Below, piece after piece: positions 25,536-33,298 of a stretch of DNA of 64,000 bases; within the stretch, counting starts at the first letter, position 1; every line of letters begins with the position of its first letter. The notes beneath the pieces are model-generated. The model worked only from the letters and a program-made list of their open reading frames with translations, searched no databases and was not told where the DNA came from. Origin of the DNA: Chryseobacterium paridis (GTDB lineage Bacteria > Bacteroidota > Bacteroidia > Flavobacteriales > Weeksellaceae); contig NZ_JAENHK010000001.1 of NCBI RefSeq assembly GCF_016595215.1, forward strand, positions 310,001-374,000, in the 5' to 3' direction. The position numbers were made by a program, and so were the translations under genes.

Positions 25536-26984
25536 ATGATGAATCCTTTTATCGAAAATTTATACCAATCATTTCTTCAGCATAAGACCAATACATGCTT
25601 TAGCATTGAGGATAAAAACTACACCTATGGAGAGGTGTTACATATTTCAGATCAGATCAGATACCAGTTACAGAAAGTTGATTCTCAAAATGTAGGAATT
25701 TATCTTACAGATGATGTGCATATGTATGCTTCAATTCTTGCTGTATGGTTCTCAGGAAAAACATATGTTCCAATACATCCTGATTTTCCAATGAATAAGA
25801 ATATCAATGTTATTCAGCAAGCGGATATAGAAGTGATTCTAACCTCAGTGGAAATAATAGAAAATTATCAAATTAAACTTATCGACACTAAAAAAGTGTT
25901 TGATAAAGACCCCTCTACTCTACCTTCTGAAGCATCTATTAATAACAATGCCTACATTCTTTTTACTTCAGGAAGTACAGGAAACCCCAAAGGAGTTCCT
26001 ATCCAATTTTCAAACTTATATTATTTTTCGGAAGCCTTTCATTCAACTTTTGGAAAACTAAAGTCCGATGATCATATATTACAGATGTTTGAGCTCACTT
26101 TCGATCTATCTGTGATGAGTTATATGATTCCCTGGTTAAATGGAGCTGCAGTAGTAGGCCTTCATAAAAAAGAAACTAAATTTTTACAGATTCTGGACTT
26201 ATTAGAAGCCAATAAGATTACTATAGCCCTCATGGTTCCAAGTATTTTAAATCTGATTATCCCCTACCTGGATCCAGAAATAAAAAATAAAAGTTTAAGG
26301 CTCAATTTATTCTGTGGAGAAGCGTTATTAACAAAGCAGATTGAGGGTTGGAAAGACTTTATTCCCAACGCAAATATCTATAATGTATATGGGCCAACAG
26401 AAAATACTATTTTCTGTACCTATTATAAAGTTGAGTCACCTATTAAAGAAAAAAATGGAATTATAAGTATTGGAAAGTCTATGATCAATTCTATGATGAG
26501 TTTTTCTAATGATGATACTAATGAAGGGGAATTATTATTGTCAGGAAAATTATTAGCGAATTCTTACTGGAAGAATGAAGAAAAAACCAATGAGGCTTTT
26601 ATTCAAAAAGATGATACAATATTTTACAGAACTGGTGATTGGTGCTTAAGAGATACTGAGGGAGACTACTTCTATCTGAATAGAATAGATTTTCAAGCTA
26701 AAATAAATGGCTTCAGAGTGGAATTAGCTGAAATCGAATACTTTGCAAATGAAAAACTGAATAATTCCATCAGCATTGCTCTCATCCATAAAGATAACAA
26801 CAACAACGATCTTCTGGTCCTTTTTATTAATGACATGAACATTGATGAAAATCTAATCGTTTCTCATCTGAAAGATAACTTACCTGAATACTGTATTCCT
26901 TCGAAAATTATTAAACTGGAAAAGTTCCCAGTCAATACATCTGGAAAAATAGACCGGAATGAATTAAAAAAAACACTGTCATGA
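25536..26984 (+). CDS. Adenylation enzyme (DltA-like amino acid/acid ligase)
   Basis: A 482-residue stand-alone ANL-superfamily adenylation enzyme. All core motifs are present: the P-loop-like ILFTSGSTGNPKGV near residues 141-154, NVYGPTENTIFCT, YRTGDW, the hinge FQAKINGFRVELAEIE, and the catalytic Lys in NTSGKIDRNELKK near the C-terminus. Size and motif spacing resemble DltA and free-standing NRPS adenylation proteins that load a partner carrier protein. No dltB or dltD is present. A 76-residue carrier protein is encoded just downstream on the opposite strand, and a GNAT gene overlaps the 3' end by 4 bases. It likely activates an amino acid or small carboxylic acid used to decorate the glycan; the substrate is unknown. 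Confidence 0.82.
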   Translation: MMNPFIENLYQSFLQHKTNTCFSIEDKNYTYGEVLHISDQIRYQLQKVDSQNVGIYLTDDVHMYASILAVWFSGKTYVPIHPDFPMNKNINVIQQADIEVILTSVEIIENYQIKLIDTKKVFDKDPSTLPSEASINNNAYILFTSGSTGNPKGVPIQFSNLYYFSEAFHSTFGKLKSDDHILQMFELTFDLSVMSYMIPWLNGAAVVGLHKKETKFLQILDLLEANKITIALMVPSILNLIIPYLDPEIKNKSLRLNLFCGEALLTKQIEGWKDFIPNANIYNVYGPTENTIFCTYYKVESPIKEKNGIISIGKSMINSMMSFSNDDTNEGELLLSGKLLANSYWKNEEKTNEAFIQKDDTIFYRTGDWCLRDTEGDYFYLNRIDFQAKINGFRVELAEIEYFANEKLNNSISIALIHKDNNNNDLLVLFINDMNIDENLIVSHLKDNLPEYCIPSKIIKLEKFPVNTSGKIDRNELKKTLS

Positions 26985-27619
26985 TTAGTATCAGAAAAGC
27001 AACAAAAACTGACATCCCATTAATTATAAAGGGTATAATAGCTATTGAAACCAATCCGATATCACAATCTGATACCTACAGTAATATATTCGGGACTGAT
27101 TCTTTAACTACAAAAGAATACCTTAATCAGTTTTTTTTGGATGATGAAAATTTTGACACAGAACTTTCATTGAATTCATATACCATTGCAGAAGTGGATG
27201 GCAAGCCTGCAGGCTGTTGTGCCCTTATTTTTACAGATTCAAACTATTATCAGAATAAAAGCGAACTATTTCCTATTCATTTAAAAGGCGAGCATTTACA
27301 GTCGTTTATTAACAAGGTAAAAGGTTTACCTGAAACCAAAAGTTATTCTGAAAACAAATATCTTATTCAATACGTTTTTGTAGATGATCATTTCAGGGGT
27401 AAAGGAATTGCTGAATTTTTATTAAACCATATCATTACACAGGTTGAAAATCAGGCTAACGAAATTTATATAGATGTACTGGAAAATAGTCCACACCTTA
27501 TACAATATTATTCAAAATTTGGATTTTCAGAATACAAAATCATGGATATTGATACTCCGGAAAATATGATTTATCCTTGTATCAAAAAGGTTATTTTACG
27601 GAAAGTTTTTAAAAATTAA
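26981..27619 (+). CDS. GNAT-family N-acetyltransferase
   Basis: A 212-residue protein starting ISIRKATKTDIPLIIKGI, the standard GNAT beginning. The acetyl-CoA-binding motif A is YVFVDDHFRGKGIAEFLLNH, followed by IYIDVLENSPHLIQYYSKFGF. A 60-residue insert (about 60-125) separates the first strands from motif A. It overlaps the adenylation gene by 4 bases (ATGA), so both are made together, and it is convergent with the carrier-protein gene. It could acylate the amine of the activated amino acid or transfer the carrier-bound group; this is inferred from gene order. Confidence 0.8.
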   Translation: MISIRKATKTDIPLIIKGIIAIETNPISQSDTYSNIFGTDSLTTKEYLNQFFLDDENFDTELSLNSYTIAEVDGKPAGCCALIFTDSNYYQNKSELFPIHLKGEHLQSFINKVKGLPETKSYSENKYLIQYVFVDDHFRGKGIAEFLLNHIITQVENQANEIYIDVLENSPHLIQYYSKFGFSEYKIMDIDTPENMIYPCIKKVILRKVFKN

Positions 27620-27846
27620 TCAAACTTCTCCTTTCCAATGGCTTCCGTTAAATCTCCTATAGTATTTATATTTCTGAAAGATCGGGGATTAAGGCTCACC
27701 CCAAATTGATTTTCAACCAACTGCATAACCAATACAGCTGACAAAGAGCCATAGCTTTCTAATTCTTTAAAATTAGTGTCTGGAGTTATTGTAGCTTTTT
27801 CGTTTAGTTCTTGTTTAAGCAGTTCGCAAAAATGTTCGACCTTCAT
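27616..27846 (-). CDS. Acyl/peptidyl carrier protein
   Basis: A 76-residue helical protein with the ACP fold pattern. Ser34 in SYGSLSAVLVMQLVENQFG aligns with the phosphopantetheine-bearing Ser of E. coli ACP, judged by equal spacing to the 'FG' after helix II. It reads GSL rather than the canonical DSL. It is transcribed on the minus strand from a divergent promoter region shared with the acyltransferase at 27905, and its 3' end overlaps the GNAT gene by 4 bases. It most likely accepts the acid activated by the adenylation enzyme at 25536. It is not the fatty-acid ACP, which is normally clustered with fab genes and more acidic. Confidence 0.78.
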   Translation of the reverse strand: MKVEHFCELLKQELNEKATITPDTNFKELESYGSLSAVLVMQLVENQFGVSLNPRSFRNINTIGDLTEAIGKEKFD

Positions 27847-27868
27847 TGTGTTGTAATATTTGAACAGG

Positions 27869-27876
27869 CAAATTTA
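27869..27876 (-). promoter_or_regulatory. -7 box of the carrier-protein gene
   Basis: On the minus strand this reads TAAATTTG (perfect TAnnTTTG), 22 nt before the ATG at 27846. It lies back to back with the plus-strand box at 27889. Confidence 0.55.
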
Positions 27877-27888
27877 TAAAATAATTTC

Positions 27889-27896
27889 TAACTTTG
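27889..27896 (+). promoter_or_regulatory. -7 box of the 27905 acyltransferase
   Basis: TAACTTTG, a perfect TAnnTTTG, ends 8 nt before the ATG at 27905. It implies that the in-frame TTG at 27860 is upstream of transcription and is not the start. Confidence 0.55.
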
Positions 27897-27904
27897 TTTT
27901 TACT

Positions 27905-28462
27905 ATGATGATATATAAAATTATTAACAAAATATCTACCCTCACTCAGGATTTCCAGCATTCTGTTTATCTCAAAATCTGCATAAATAGTGGCTTAAAA
28001 CTAGGCAAAAATGTAGTGGTAAGAAATAATGTTTCTTTTGGTTCTGAGCCTTTTTTAGTGGAAGTTGGAGATGACACAAGAATTGCGTCAGGAGTAACTT
28101 TTGTTACTCATTCTGGAGCAACAGCAAACATAAGAAAACTGAAGGGCTACGAAGAAGTAAGAAACTTTGGAAGGATAAAAATTGGAAAAAATTGTGCTAT
28201 TGGTAGCAATTCTGTCATATTACAAAATGTAGAAATAGGTGACAATTGTGTTCTGGGTGCAAATTCTGTACTGTCAGAATCAATGCCGGAACATACCGTC
28301 TATGCAGGAAACCCCGCTAAATACGTATGCGAAATAGAAGATTATGCTGACGTTTTGAAAAAAACCACTGTTGATTATCCTATTGATTTGGAAAAAAACA
28401 GAAAAGAGCTTAATCAATGGCTGAAATTGAATTTACCTGAAAAATTCAAAACCACGAAATAG
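27905..28462 (+). CDS. Hexapeptide-repeat acyltransferase
   Basis: A protein of about 185 residues, starting at ATG 27905 or 27908 (MMIYKIINKIS). Left-handed beta-helix repeats run from about residue 35 (GLKLGKNVVVRNNVSFG) through IGKNCAIGSNSVILQNVEIG to YAGNPAKYVCEIEDY. The catalytic-type His is in FVTHSGATANIRKL. A helical C-terminal tail follows. It resembles the CatB/maltose acetyltransferase group. It shares an intergenic promoter region with the carrier-protein gene and overlaps the next glycosyltransferase by one base. It may O-acetylate the glycan, or use the carrier-bound acyl group; the second is speculation from context. Confidence 0.8.
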   Translation: MMIYKIINKISTLTQDFQHSVYLKICINSGLKLGKNVVVRNNVSFGSEPFLVEVGDDTRIASGVTFVTHSGATANIRKLKGYEEVRNFGRIKIGKNCAIGSNSVILQNVEIGDNCVLGANSVLSESMPEHTVYAGNPAKYVCEIEDYADVLKKTTVDYPIDLEKNRKELNQWLKLNLPEKFKTTK

Positions 28463-29610
28463 TGCCAAAGAAAAAAATCCTTATCCGAATTGGTTCCCTT
28501 CGTCACGGTGGCGCAGAAAAAGTATTAGCTACTTTTTTAAAAAATTTACCTCGGGAGAAGTACGATATTGACCTTCTTTTAAACCTATATTCAGGAAAGT
28601 ATTTATCTGATATCCCAGATTGGATTAATGTAATTTACTTAAATAAAGGAGAGATGATTACAACCAATCGTCTTCAGGATATACCTAAAAAGACTTTGAG
28701 AGTCATTTACCAAAATACATTAAAGAAATTCCCTAACCTTCTCTACAAAGGAAAGTTAAGAAATAAAAAATATGATATAGAATTTGCTGCTATTCATGGA
28801 ATGCGGGACGAAATTCTAAACTCTCCTCTTCAATCATCTAAAAAAGTAGTTTGGATCCACAACGACCTATCACAAGTAAAGGGATATACCAATGATGAGA
28901 TCCGTCAATTTTTTGGCTTTGATAAAATACTTGTAATCTCTGAGAAAATTGAACAATTATTTCATTCTTTAGCTAAAGATAATACTGAGAGAAAGAAGAT
29001 CGTTAAGATCTATAATCCACTAGATACTTACGAAATTCTTACAAAAGCTGAGGAACCGGTCAAAGAATATCAATTTGATCAAACTATTCTAACCTTTGTT
29101 TCTGTAGGAACAGTATTTCCTCAAAAAGGATTTGACAGACTTTTAAAAGTTCATAAAAAACTGATAGATGAAGGTTTACAGCATAGGGTTTTAATTATTG
29201 GAGATGGATATGATTTCGAAAATATTAAAAAATTAAAATCTGAGCTTGGTATTGATGATACGGCTACTATGTTAGGATTCACAGATAATCCTTACCCGTA
29301 TTTCAAAAATGCTGATTTTTATATCCTGAGTTCTCGATATGAAGGTTTTCCAACCGTTTTATTTGAAGCCATAACTTTGAAAAAGAAAATTATTGCAACA
29401 GAAGTTTCTGGTGTAAAAGAAATGTTAGATAAGGGAAAATTAGGCTTGATTATTGAAAACTCAGAAGAAGGAATTTATTCCGGAATGAAAAAGGCATTAC
29501 TACAACCTGAAATTTTTGTAAAATATTCAGAAGCATTAAATTATTATCAAATGCCATTTAATCTTGAGAATTCGGTTAATAAAATAACCAGTATCTTAGA
29601 CGAATTGTAA
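28462..29610 (+). CDS. Family 4 glycosyltransferase
   Basis: A 382-residue GT-B enzyme that starts with GTG at 28462, overlapping the previous stop by one base. The N-terminus KKKILIRIGSLRHGGAEKVLA carries the glycine-rich acceptor-site loop. The C-terminal donor domain has FVSVGTVFPQKGFDRLLKVH, LIIGDGYDFENIKKL and SSRYEGFPTVLFEAI. It is a paralogue of the GT4 at 24330. The last ~40 residues look helical and may contact the membrane. Donor and linkage are unknown. Confidence 0.87.
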   Translation: MPKKKILIRIGSLRHGGAEKVLATFLKNLPREKYDIDLLLNLYSGKYLSDIPDWINVIYLNKGEMITTNRLQDIPKKTLRVIYQNTLKKFPNLLYKGKLRNKKYDIEFAAIHGMRDEILNSPLQSSKKVVWIHNDLSQVKGYTNDEIRQFFGFDKILVISEKIEQLFHSLAKDNTERKKIVKIYNPLDTYEILTKAEEPVKEYQFDQTILTFVSVGTVFPQKGFDRLLKVHKKLIDEGLQHRVLIIGDGYDFENIKKLKSELGIDDTATMLGFTDNPYPYFKNADFYILSSRYEGFPTVLFEAITLKKKIIATEVSGVKEMLDKGKLGLIIENSEEGIYSGMKKALLQPEIFVKYSEALNYYQMPFNLENSVNKITSILDEL

Positions 29611-29646
29611 CTCAATTTATCTTCTCAATCTTATACATATTGCCAC

Positions 29647-30204
29647 ATGTCAGATAAATATACCACCATCCAAAAAGATTTTTACAGGGAAAATGGAAAA
29701 TGGCTTTCAAAATTTGAAATCTGGGCAAAGTGTGTAAACCCCAATTTACATTTCATTTACATTCTAAGAAAAGCCCAGACTTACAAAAAGAAATCTGTTC
29801 TTGGAGCATTTTGGAGGTTTGTACTAAGACATCACCAGATAAAATATGGTTTTCAAATTTATCCGGAAACTCAAATTGGAGAAGGTTTTTATTTAGGACA
29901 CTGGGGAAGCCTTGTCATTAATCCTAAAACTAAAATCGGAATCAACTGCAATATTGCCCAAGGGGTAACTATTGGGCAGCAAAACCGTGGAAAGAATACT
30001 GGAATTCCAACCATCGGAAATGAAGTATGGATCGGAGCCAATGCCGTAATTGTTGGAGGGGTAGTTATTGGAAACAATGTCTTAATCGCACCCAATTCAT
30101 ACGTTAATTTTGATATTCCTTCTAACTCTGTTGTCGTTGGAAATCCAGGAAAAATATATCCAAGGGAGGATGCTACAGAAGGCTATATCAATAATAAAAT
30201 ATAA
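29647..30204 (+). CDS. Serine acetyltransferase-like hexapeptide acyltransferase
   Basis: A 185-residue protein with a basic helical N-terminal half (about 1-75) and a short left-handed beta-helix. The segment GFYLGHWGSLVINPKTKIG, then CNIAQGVTIGQQNRGK and GNEVWIGANAVIVGGVVIG match the CysE/serine acetyltransferase-like and colanic-acid-type acyltransferases. True CysE reads 'DIHPGAxIG ... DHGTGVVIGET', so a biosynthetic CysE role is unlikely. It ends the polysaccharide locus, 36 bases after the last glycosyltransferase, and is probably a sugar O-acetyltransferase. Confidence 0.8.
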   Translation: MSDKYTTIQKDFYRENGKWLSKFEIWAKCVNPNLHFIYILRKAQTYKKKSVLGAFWRFVLRHHQIKYGFQIYPETQIGEGFYLGHWGSLVINPKTKIGINCNIAQGVTIGQQNRGKNTGIPTIGNEVWIGANAVIVGGVVIGNNVLIAPNSYVNFDIPSNSVVVGNPGKIYPREDATEGYINNKI

Positions 30205-30518
30205 AAAATCTCCCTATTTCTAATACTACTTCTTTTCCCATTTAATAATATTTTAATTACTAAATTATTTCCTTATACGTAATTGTTCGTACTTTTATAT
30301 TGATTTCATTATGTTTAAATTATTAATAAAGACAGCATAAGACTGATGCTTAATTGTACAACTAAGTATGATTTTAAGCACATTTTAATATTAAACTTTG
30401 TTAAAAGAGTTCAACTATTCGGCAAAAATTATATTTTTGCATAATTATTGATTCAGTCTATTGAATTCGAAAATAATTTAAACGAAATAAATAATTATAA
30501 ACCTTAAAAATTTATTTT
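30205..30518. other. Intergenic region between polysaccharide locus and carbonic anhydrase operon
   Basis: A 314-base AT-rich gap with no credible reading frame on either strand. It contains an imperfect palindrome CTTAATTGTACAACTAAG at 30349-30366 and the dyad/-7 box at 30422-30440. No convincing terminator for the upstream gene is seen. Confidence 0.7.
30422..30440 (+). promoter_or_regulatory. Dyad overlapping the -7 box of the carbonic anhydrase-SulP operon
   Basis: GCAAAAATTATATTTTTGC has 8-bp arms (GCAAAAAT/ATTTTTGC) around three bases. Its right half contains TATTTTTG (30432-30439), a perfect TAnnTTTG box 79 nt before the ATG. A regulator binding the dyad would block the promoter; this is inferred. 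Confidence 0.5.
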
Positions 30519-31187
30519 ATGTCCCAATCGTACGAATCTATTTTCGAAAATAACAGAAAATGGGTAGAATCCAAAATTTCACAGGATCCAACTTTCTTTG
30601 AAGAATTAGCTAAAACTCAGCATCCCGATTATCTATATATAGGATGTTCAGACAGCAGAGCAACAGCCGAGGAATTAATGGGAGCCAAGCCTGGAGAAGT
30701 TTTTGTTCACAGAAATATAGCCAATGTTGTTAATACTTTGGATATGAGTTCAACAGCTGTTATTCAATATGCTGTAGAACATTTAAAAGTAAAACACATT
30801 ATTGTTTGTGGACATTATAACTGTGGCGGCGTAAAAGCAGCGATGACTCCTCAGGATTTAGGACTATTAAATCCATGGTTGAGAAATATTCGTGATGTTT
30901 ACAGATTGCATCAGGTAGAACTTGATTCTATTCAGGATGAAGGCAAGCGATATGACAGGCTTGTTGAACTTAATGTTCAGGAGCAGTGTATCAACGTAAT
31001 AAAAATGGCTTGTGTACAGGAAAGATACATTTTAGAAGAGTATCCTATTGTTCACGGCTGGGTATTCGATCTGAGAACAGGAAAAATTATTGATTTGGAT
31101 ATAGATTTTGAAAAAGTTTTAAAGGATATCCAAAAAATCTATAACCTGACAGAATCAGATTGGGTAATGAATAGAAAAACCAATTAG
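30519..31187 (+). CDS. Beta-class carbonic anhydrase
   Basis: A 222-residue beta-carbonic anhydrase that interconverts CO2 and bicarbonate. Zinc ligands Cys43, His99 and Cys102 and the Asp45/Arg47 dyad are visible in GCSDSRATAEEL and IIVCGHYNCGG. Length and sequence match the classical Can/plant-type beta class, cytoplasmic (no signal peptide). It is the first gene of an operon with a small secreted protein, a SulP transporter and a second beta-carbonic anhydrase, pointing to bicarbonate handling. Confidence 0.94.
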   Translation: MSQSYESIFENNRKWVESKISQDPTFFEELAKTQHPDYLYIGCSDSRATAEELMGAKPGEVFVHRNIANVVNTLDMSSTAVIQYAVEHLKVKHIIVCGHYNCGGVKAAMTPQDLGLLNPWLRNIRDVYRLHQVELDSIQDEGKRYDRLVELNVQEQCINVIKMACVQERYILEEYPIVHGWVFDLRTGKIIDLDIDFEKVLKDIQKIYNLTESDWVMNRKTN

Positions 31188-31207
31188 TTTTTCACAAAAA
31201 AGATAAG

Positions 31208-31507
31208 ATGAAGTTCTGGAGTATTATTGTATTAACGGTTTTCCTAAACTTTACAGCATTGCCAAGCATTGCTGTAATATTGGGCTGGGATTTATCGAGA
31301 ACCAATGTAGTACTTAATGAAGAAGAGCCACACTCTCATCCTACCTCTTTTATAGTTTACGAAAAAACACTTCCAAAACCTTTAGATGTCTTTGATTATC
31401 TGAAGTTTTTTGAACCCTCTATAGAAGACAAATCATTTGTCCTGATAGATGATTCTTTTCATCTGTCACCTCTGTTAACGATATTTTCTCCGCCTCCGGA
31501 AGCTTAA
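31208..31507 (+). CDS. Small secreted or membrane-anchored protein of unknown function
   Basis: A 99-residue protein with a hydrophobic N-terminus (FWSIIVLTVFLNFTALPSIAVIL) that is either a signal peptide or a single membrane anchor. A mature part follows with a His-containing EEEPHSHPTSF segment and the C-terminal FHLSPLLTIFSPPPEA. It lies 20 bases after the carbonic anhydrase and 142 bases before the SulP gene. I recognise no named family. The His/acidic cluster could bind a metal, but this is a guess. Confidence 0.65.
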   Translation: MKFWSIIVLTVFLNFTALPSIAVILGWDLSRTNVVLNEEEPHSHPTSFIVYEKTLPKPLDVFDYLKFFEPSIEDKSFVLIDDSFHLSPLLTIFSPPPEA

Positions 31508-31649
31508 TTTTTACAGTTAGATTTTTTGATAGCTATTCTATATCTGTTTTTGATATGGAATATACATGTCCTTTAAAAATTAAATTTCCAATCTTTATAA
31601 TTGACTTATTTAAAGACAAATAGGTTGGTTATATCTCACAGCTTACATC

Positions 31650-33242
31650 ATGAAAAAGACATCATTAATAGGAGGAATCAAGGAGAATTTCCCTTCAGGA
31701 CTCGTAGTATTTTTAGTAGCACTTCCACTATGTTTAGGAATTGCTTTAGCATCAGGCGCTCCCCCTTTATCCGGAATTATTGCGGGTATTGTAGGAGGTT
31801 TGGTAGTAGGAACAATCAGTAATTCAAACATTTCAGTTTCTGGTCCTGCTGCAGGATTAACAGCGATTGTACTAACCGCAATTACTGATCTCGGAGCATT
31901 CGAACTTTTCCTTTGTGCAGGAATCATTGCAGGACTTATCCAATTAGTTTTGGGGTTTGTAAGAGCAGGAAGTATTTCCAACTATTTCCCAAACAATGTG
32001 ATCGAGGGAATGCTTGCCGCAATCGGAATTATCATTATTTTGAAACAGATTCCTCATGCCTTGGGATTTGACAAGGATTACGAAGGCCACGAATCTATTT
32101 TTGATAATGGATTGAACTTTGGATATTTCACTGAATTATTTGGAGCAATTCATCCCGGAGCTATTCTTGTTACCTTAGTGTCTGTAGCTATTCTTATCGC
32201 ATGGGATAAAATCCATGTGCTAAAAAGAATGAAAATGTTACCTGGGGCATTGGTTGCTGTAATTGCTGGTATTGGTTTAAATCAAATATTTAAAATTACA
32301 GGAAGCCCTTTGGCCATCCAGACACAGCATTTGGTTTCATTACCTGTTCCCCAGTCTTTGGATGATTTTAAAAACTTGATTACTACACCAGATTTCAATG
32401 GCTTTACGAATCCCAAAGTATGGATCGTAGGAGCTACAATTGCTATTGTAGCCTCTATTGAAACACTACTTTGTATTGAAGCTTCTGACAGATTGGATAG
32501 ACAAAGAAGGATTACAGATACCAATTTAGAATTAAAAGCTCAGGGAATAGGAAACCTCATCAGTTCATTTATTGGTGGACTTCCTATGACTTCAGTTGTA
32601 GTGAGAAGTTCTGCTAACGCAAATGCAGGAGCTACCTCTAAAGCATCAACTATAATTCATGGTATCTTCTTATTAATATGTGTGCTTTCTATTCCGGTAA
32701 TTTTAAACCTGATTCCACTTGCTACATTAGCTGCGGTATTAATTTTAGTAGGATATAAATTAGCAAAACCTGCTACATTTAAGCATTTCTGGCAATTAGG
32801 AAAATTCCAGTTTATTCCATTTGTAGCAACTGTTGTTGCAGTTGTAGCAACGGACTTATTAAAAGGAGTCGGAATAGGTCTTGCGATTTCTATTTTCTAT
32901 ATTCTTCAGGGAAATATGAAAAGAGCTTATTATTTAAGTAGAGAAAAACTGGATGATGCAGATGGAATTAACATTAAACTAGCTGAAGAAGTTTCATTTT
33001 TAAATAAAGCAGCTATCAAAAAAACACTTAAAAATATAAAACCAAATTCTTCGGTAACCATTGATGCAAGAGATACGTCGTATATTGCAACAGATGTACT
33101 GGAAATGATCCAGGACTTTGCCAATATCCGAGCAAAGGAAGAAGATATCAATGTAGAACTTTTGGGCTTCAAAACATCCTACAGAGATTATGAAACCAAT
33201 CAGGATTCTCATATTTTGGTTACCCACAGAAGAGCTATGTAA
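31650..33242 (+). CDS. SulP-family anion (probably bicarbonate) transporter
   Basis: A 530-residue inner-membrane protein. Residues about 10-400 are strongly hydrophobic with the SulP pattern: FPSGLVVFLVALPLCLGIALASG at the start, then VSGPAAGLTAIVLTAI and SIETLLCIEASDRLDRQRR. A cytoplasmic STAS domain occupies about residues 440-525 (VTIDARDTSYIATDVLEMI). SulP proteins exchange or co-transport sulfate, bicarbonate and related anions. Flanking carbonic anhydrase genes on both sides argue for bicarbonate uptake, as with BicA-type members. The start ATG 31650 gives the usual N-terminus. Confidence 0.9.
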   Translation: MKKTSLIGGIKENFPSGLVVFLVALPLCLGIALASGAPPLSGIIAGIVGGLVVGTISNSNISVSGPAAGLTAIVLTAITDLGAFELFLCAGIIAGLIQLVLGFVRAGSISNYFPNNVIEGMLAAIGIIIILKQIPHALGFDKDYEGHESIFDNGLNFGYFTELFGAIHPGAILVTLVSVAILIAWDKIHVLKRMKMLPGALVAVIAGIGLNQIFKITGSPLAIQTQHLVSLPVPQSLDDFKNLITTPDFNGFTNPKVWIVGATIAIVASIETLLCIEASDRLDRQRRITDTNLELKAQGIGNLISSFIGGLPMTSVVVRSSANANAGATSKASTIIHGIFLLICVLSIPVILNLIPLATLAAVLILVGYKLAKPATFKHFWQLGKFQFIPFVATVVAVVATDLLKGVGIGLAISIFYILQGNMKRAYYLSREKLDDADGINIKLAEEVSFLNKAAIKKTLKNIKPNSSVTIDARDTSYIATDVLEMIQDFANIRAKEEDINVELLGFKTSYRDYETNQDSHILVTHRRAM

Positions 33243-33298
33243 GCTCATTTATTAACAATTATTTTTTTTAACTTTAAAATTCAAAACAACTCAATTAT

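Noticed and set aside
29647-30204. CysE serine acetyltransferase for cysteine synthesis
   Set aside because: Lacks the CysE N-terminal domain length and key motifs; the glycan-locus context fits a sugar acetyltransferase.
31643-31981. 112-residue open frame antisense to the SulP gene
   Set aside because: Proline/alanine-rich shadow of the hydrophobic transporter sequence on the other strand.
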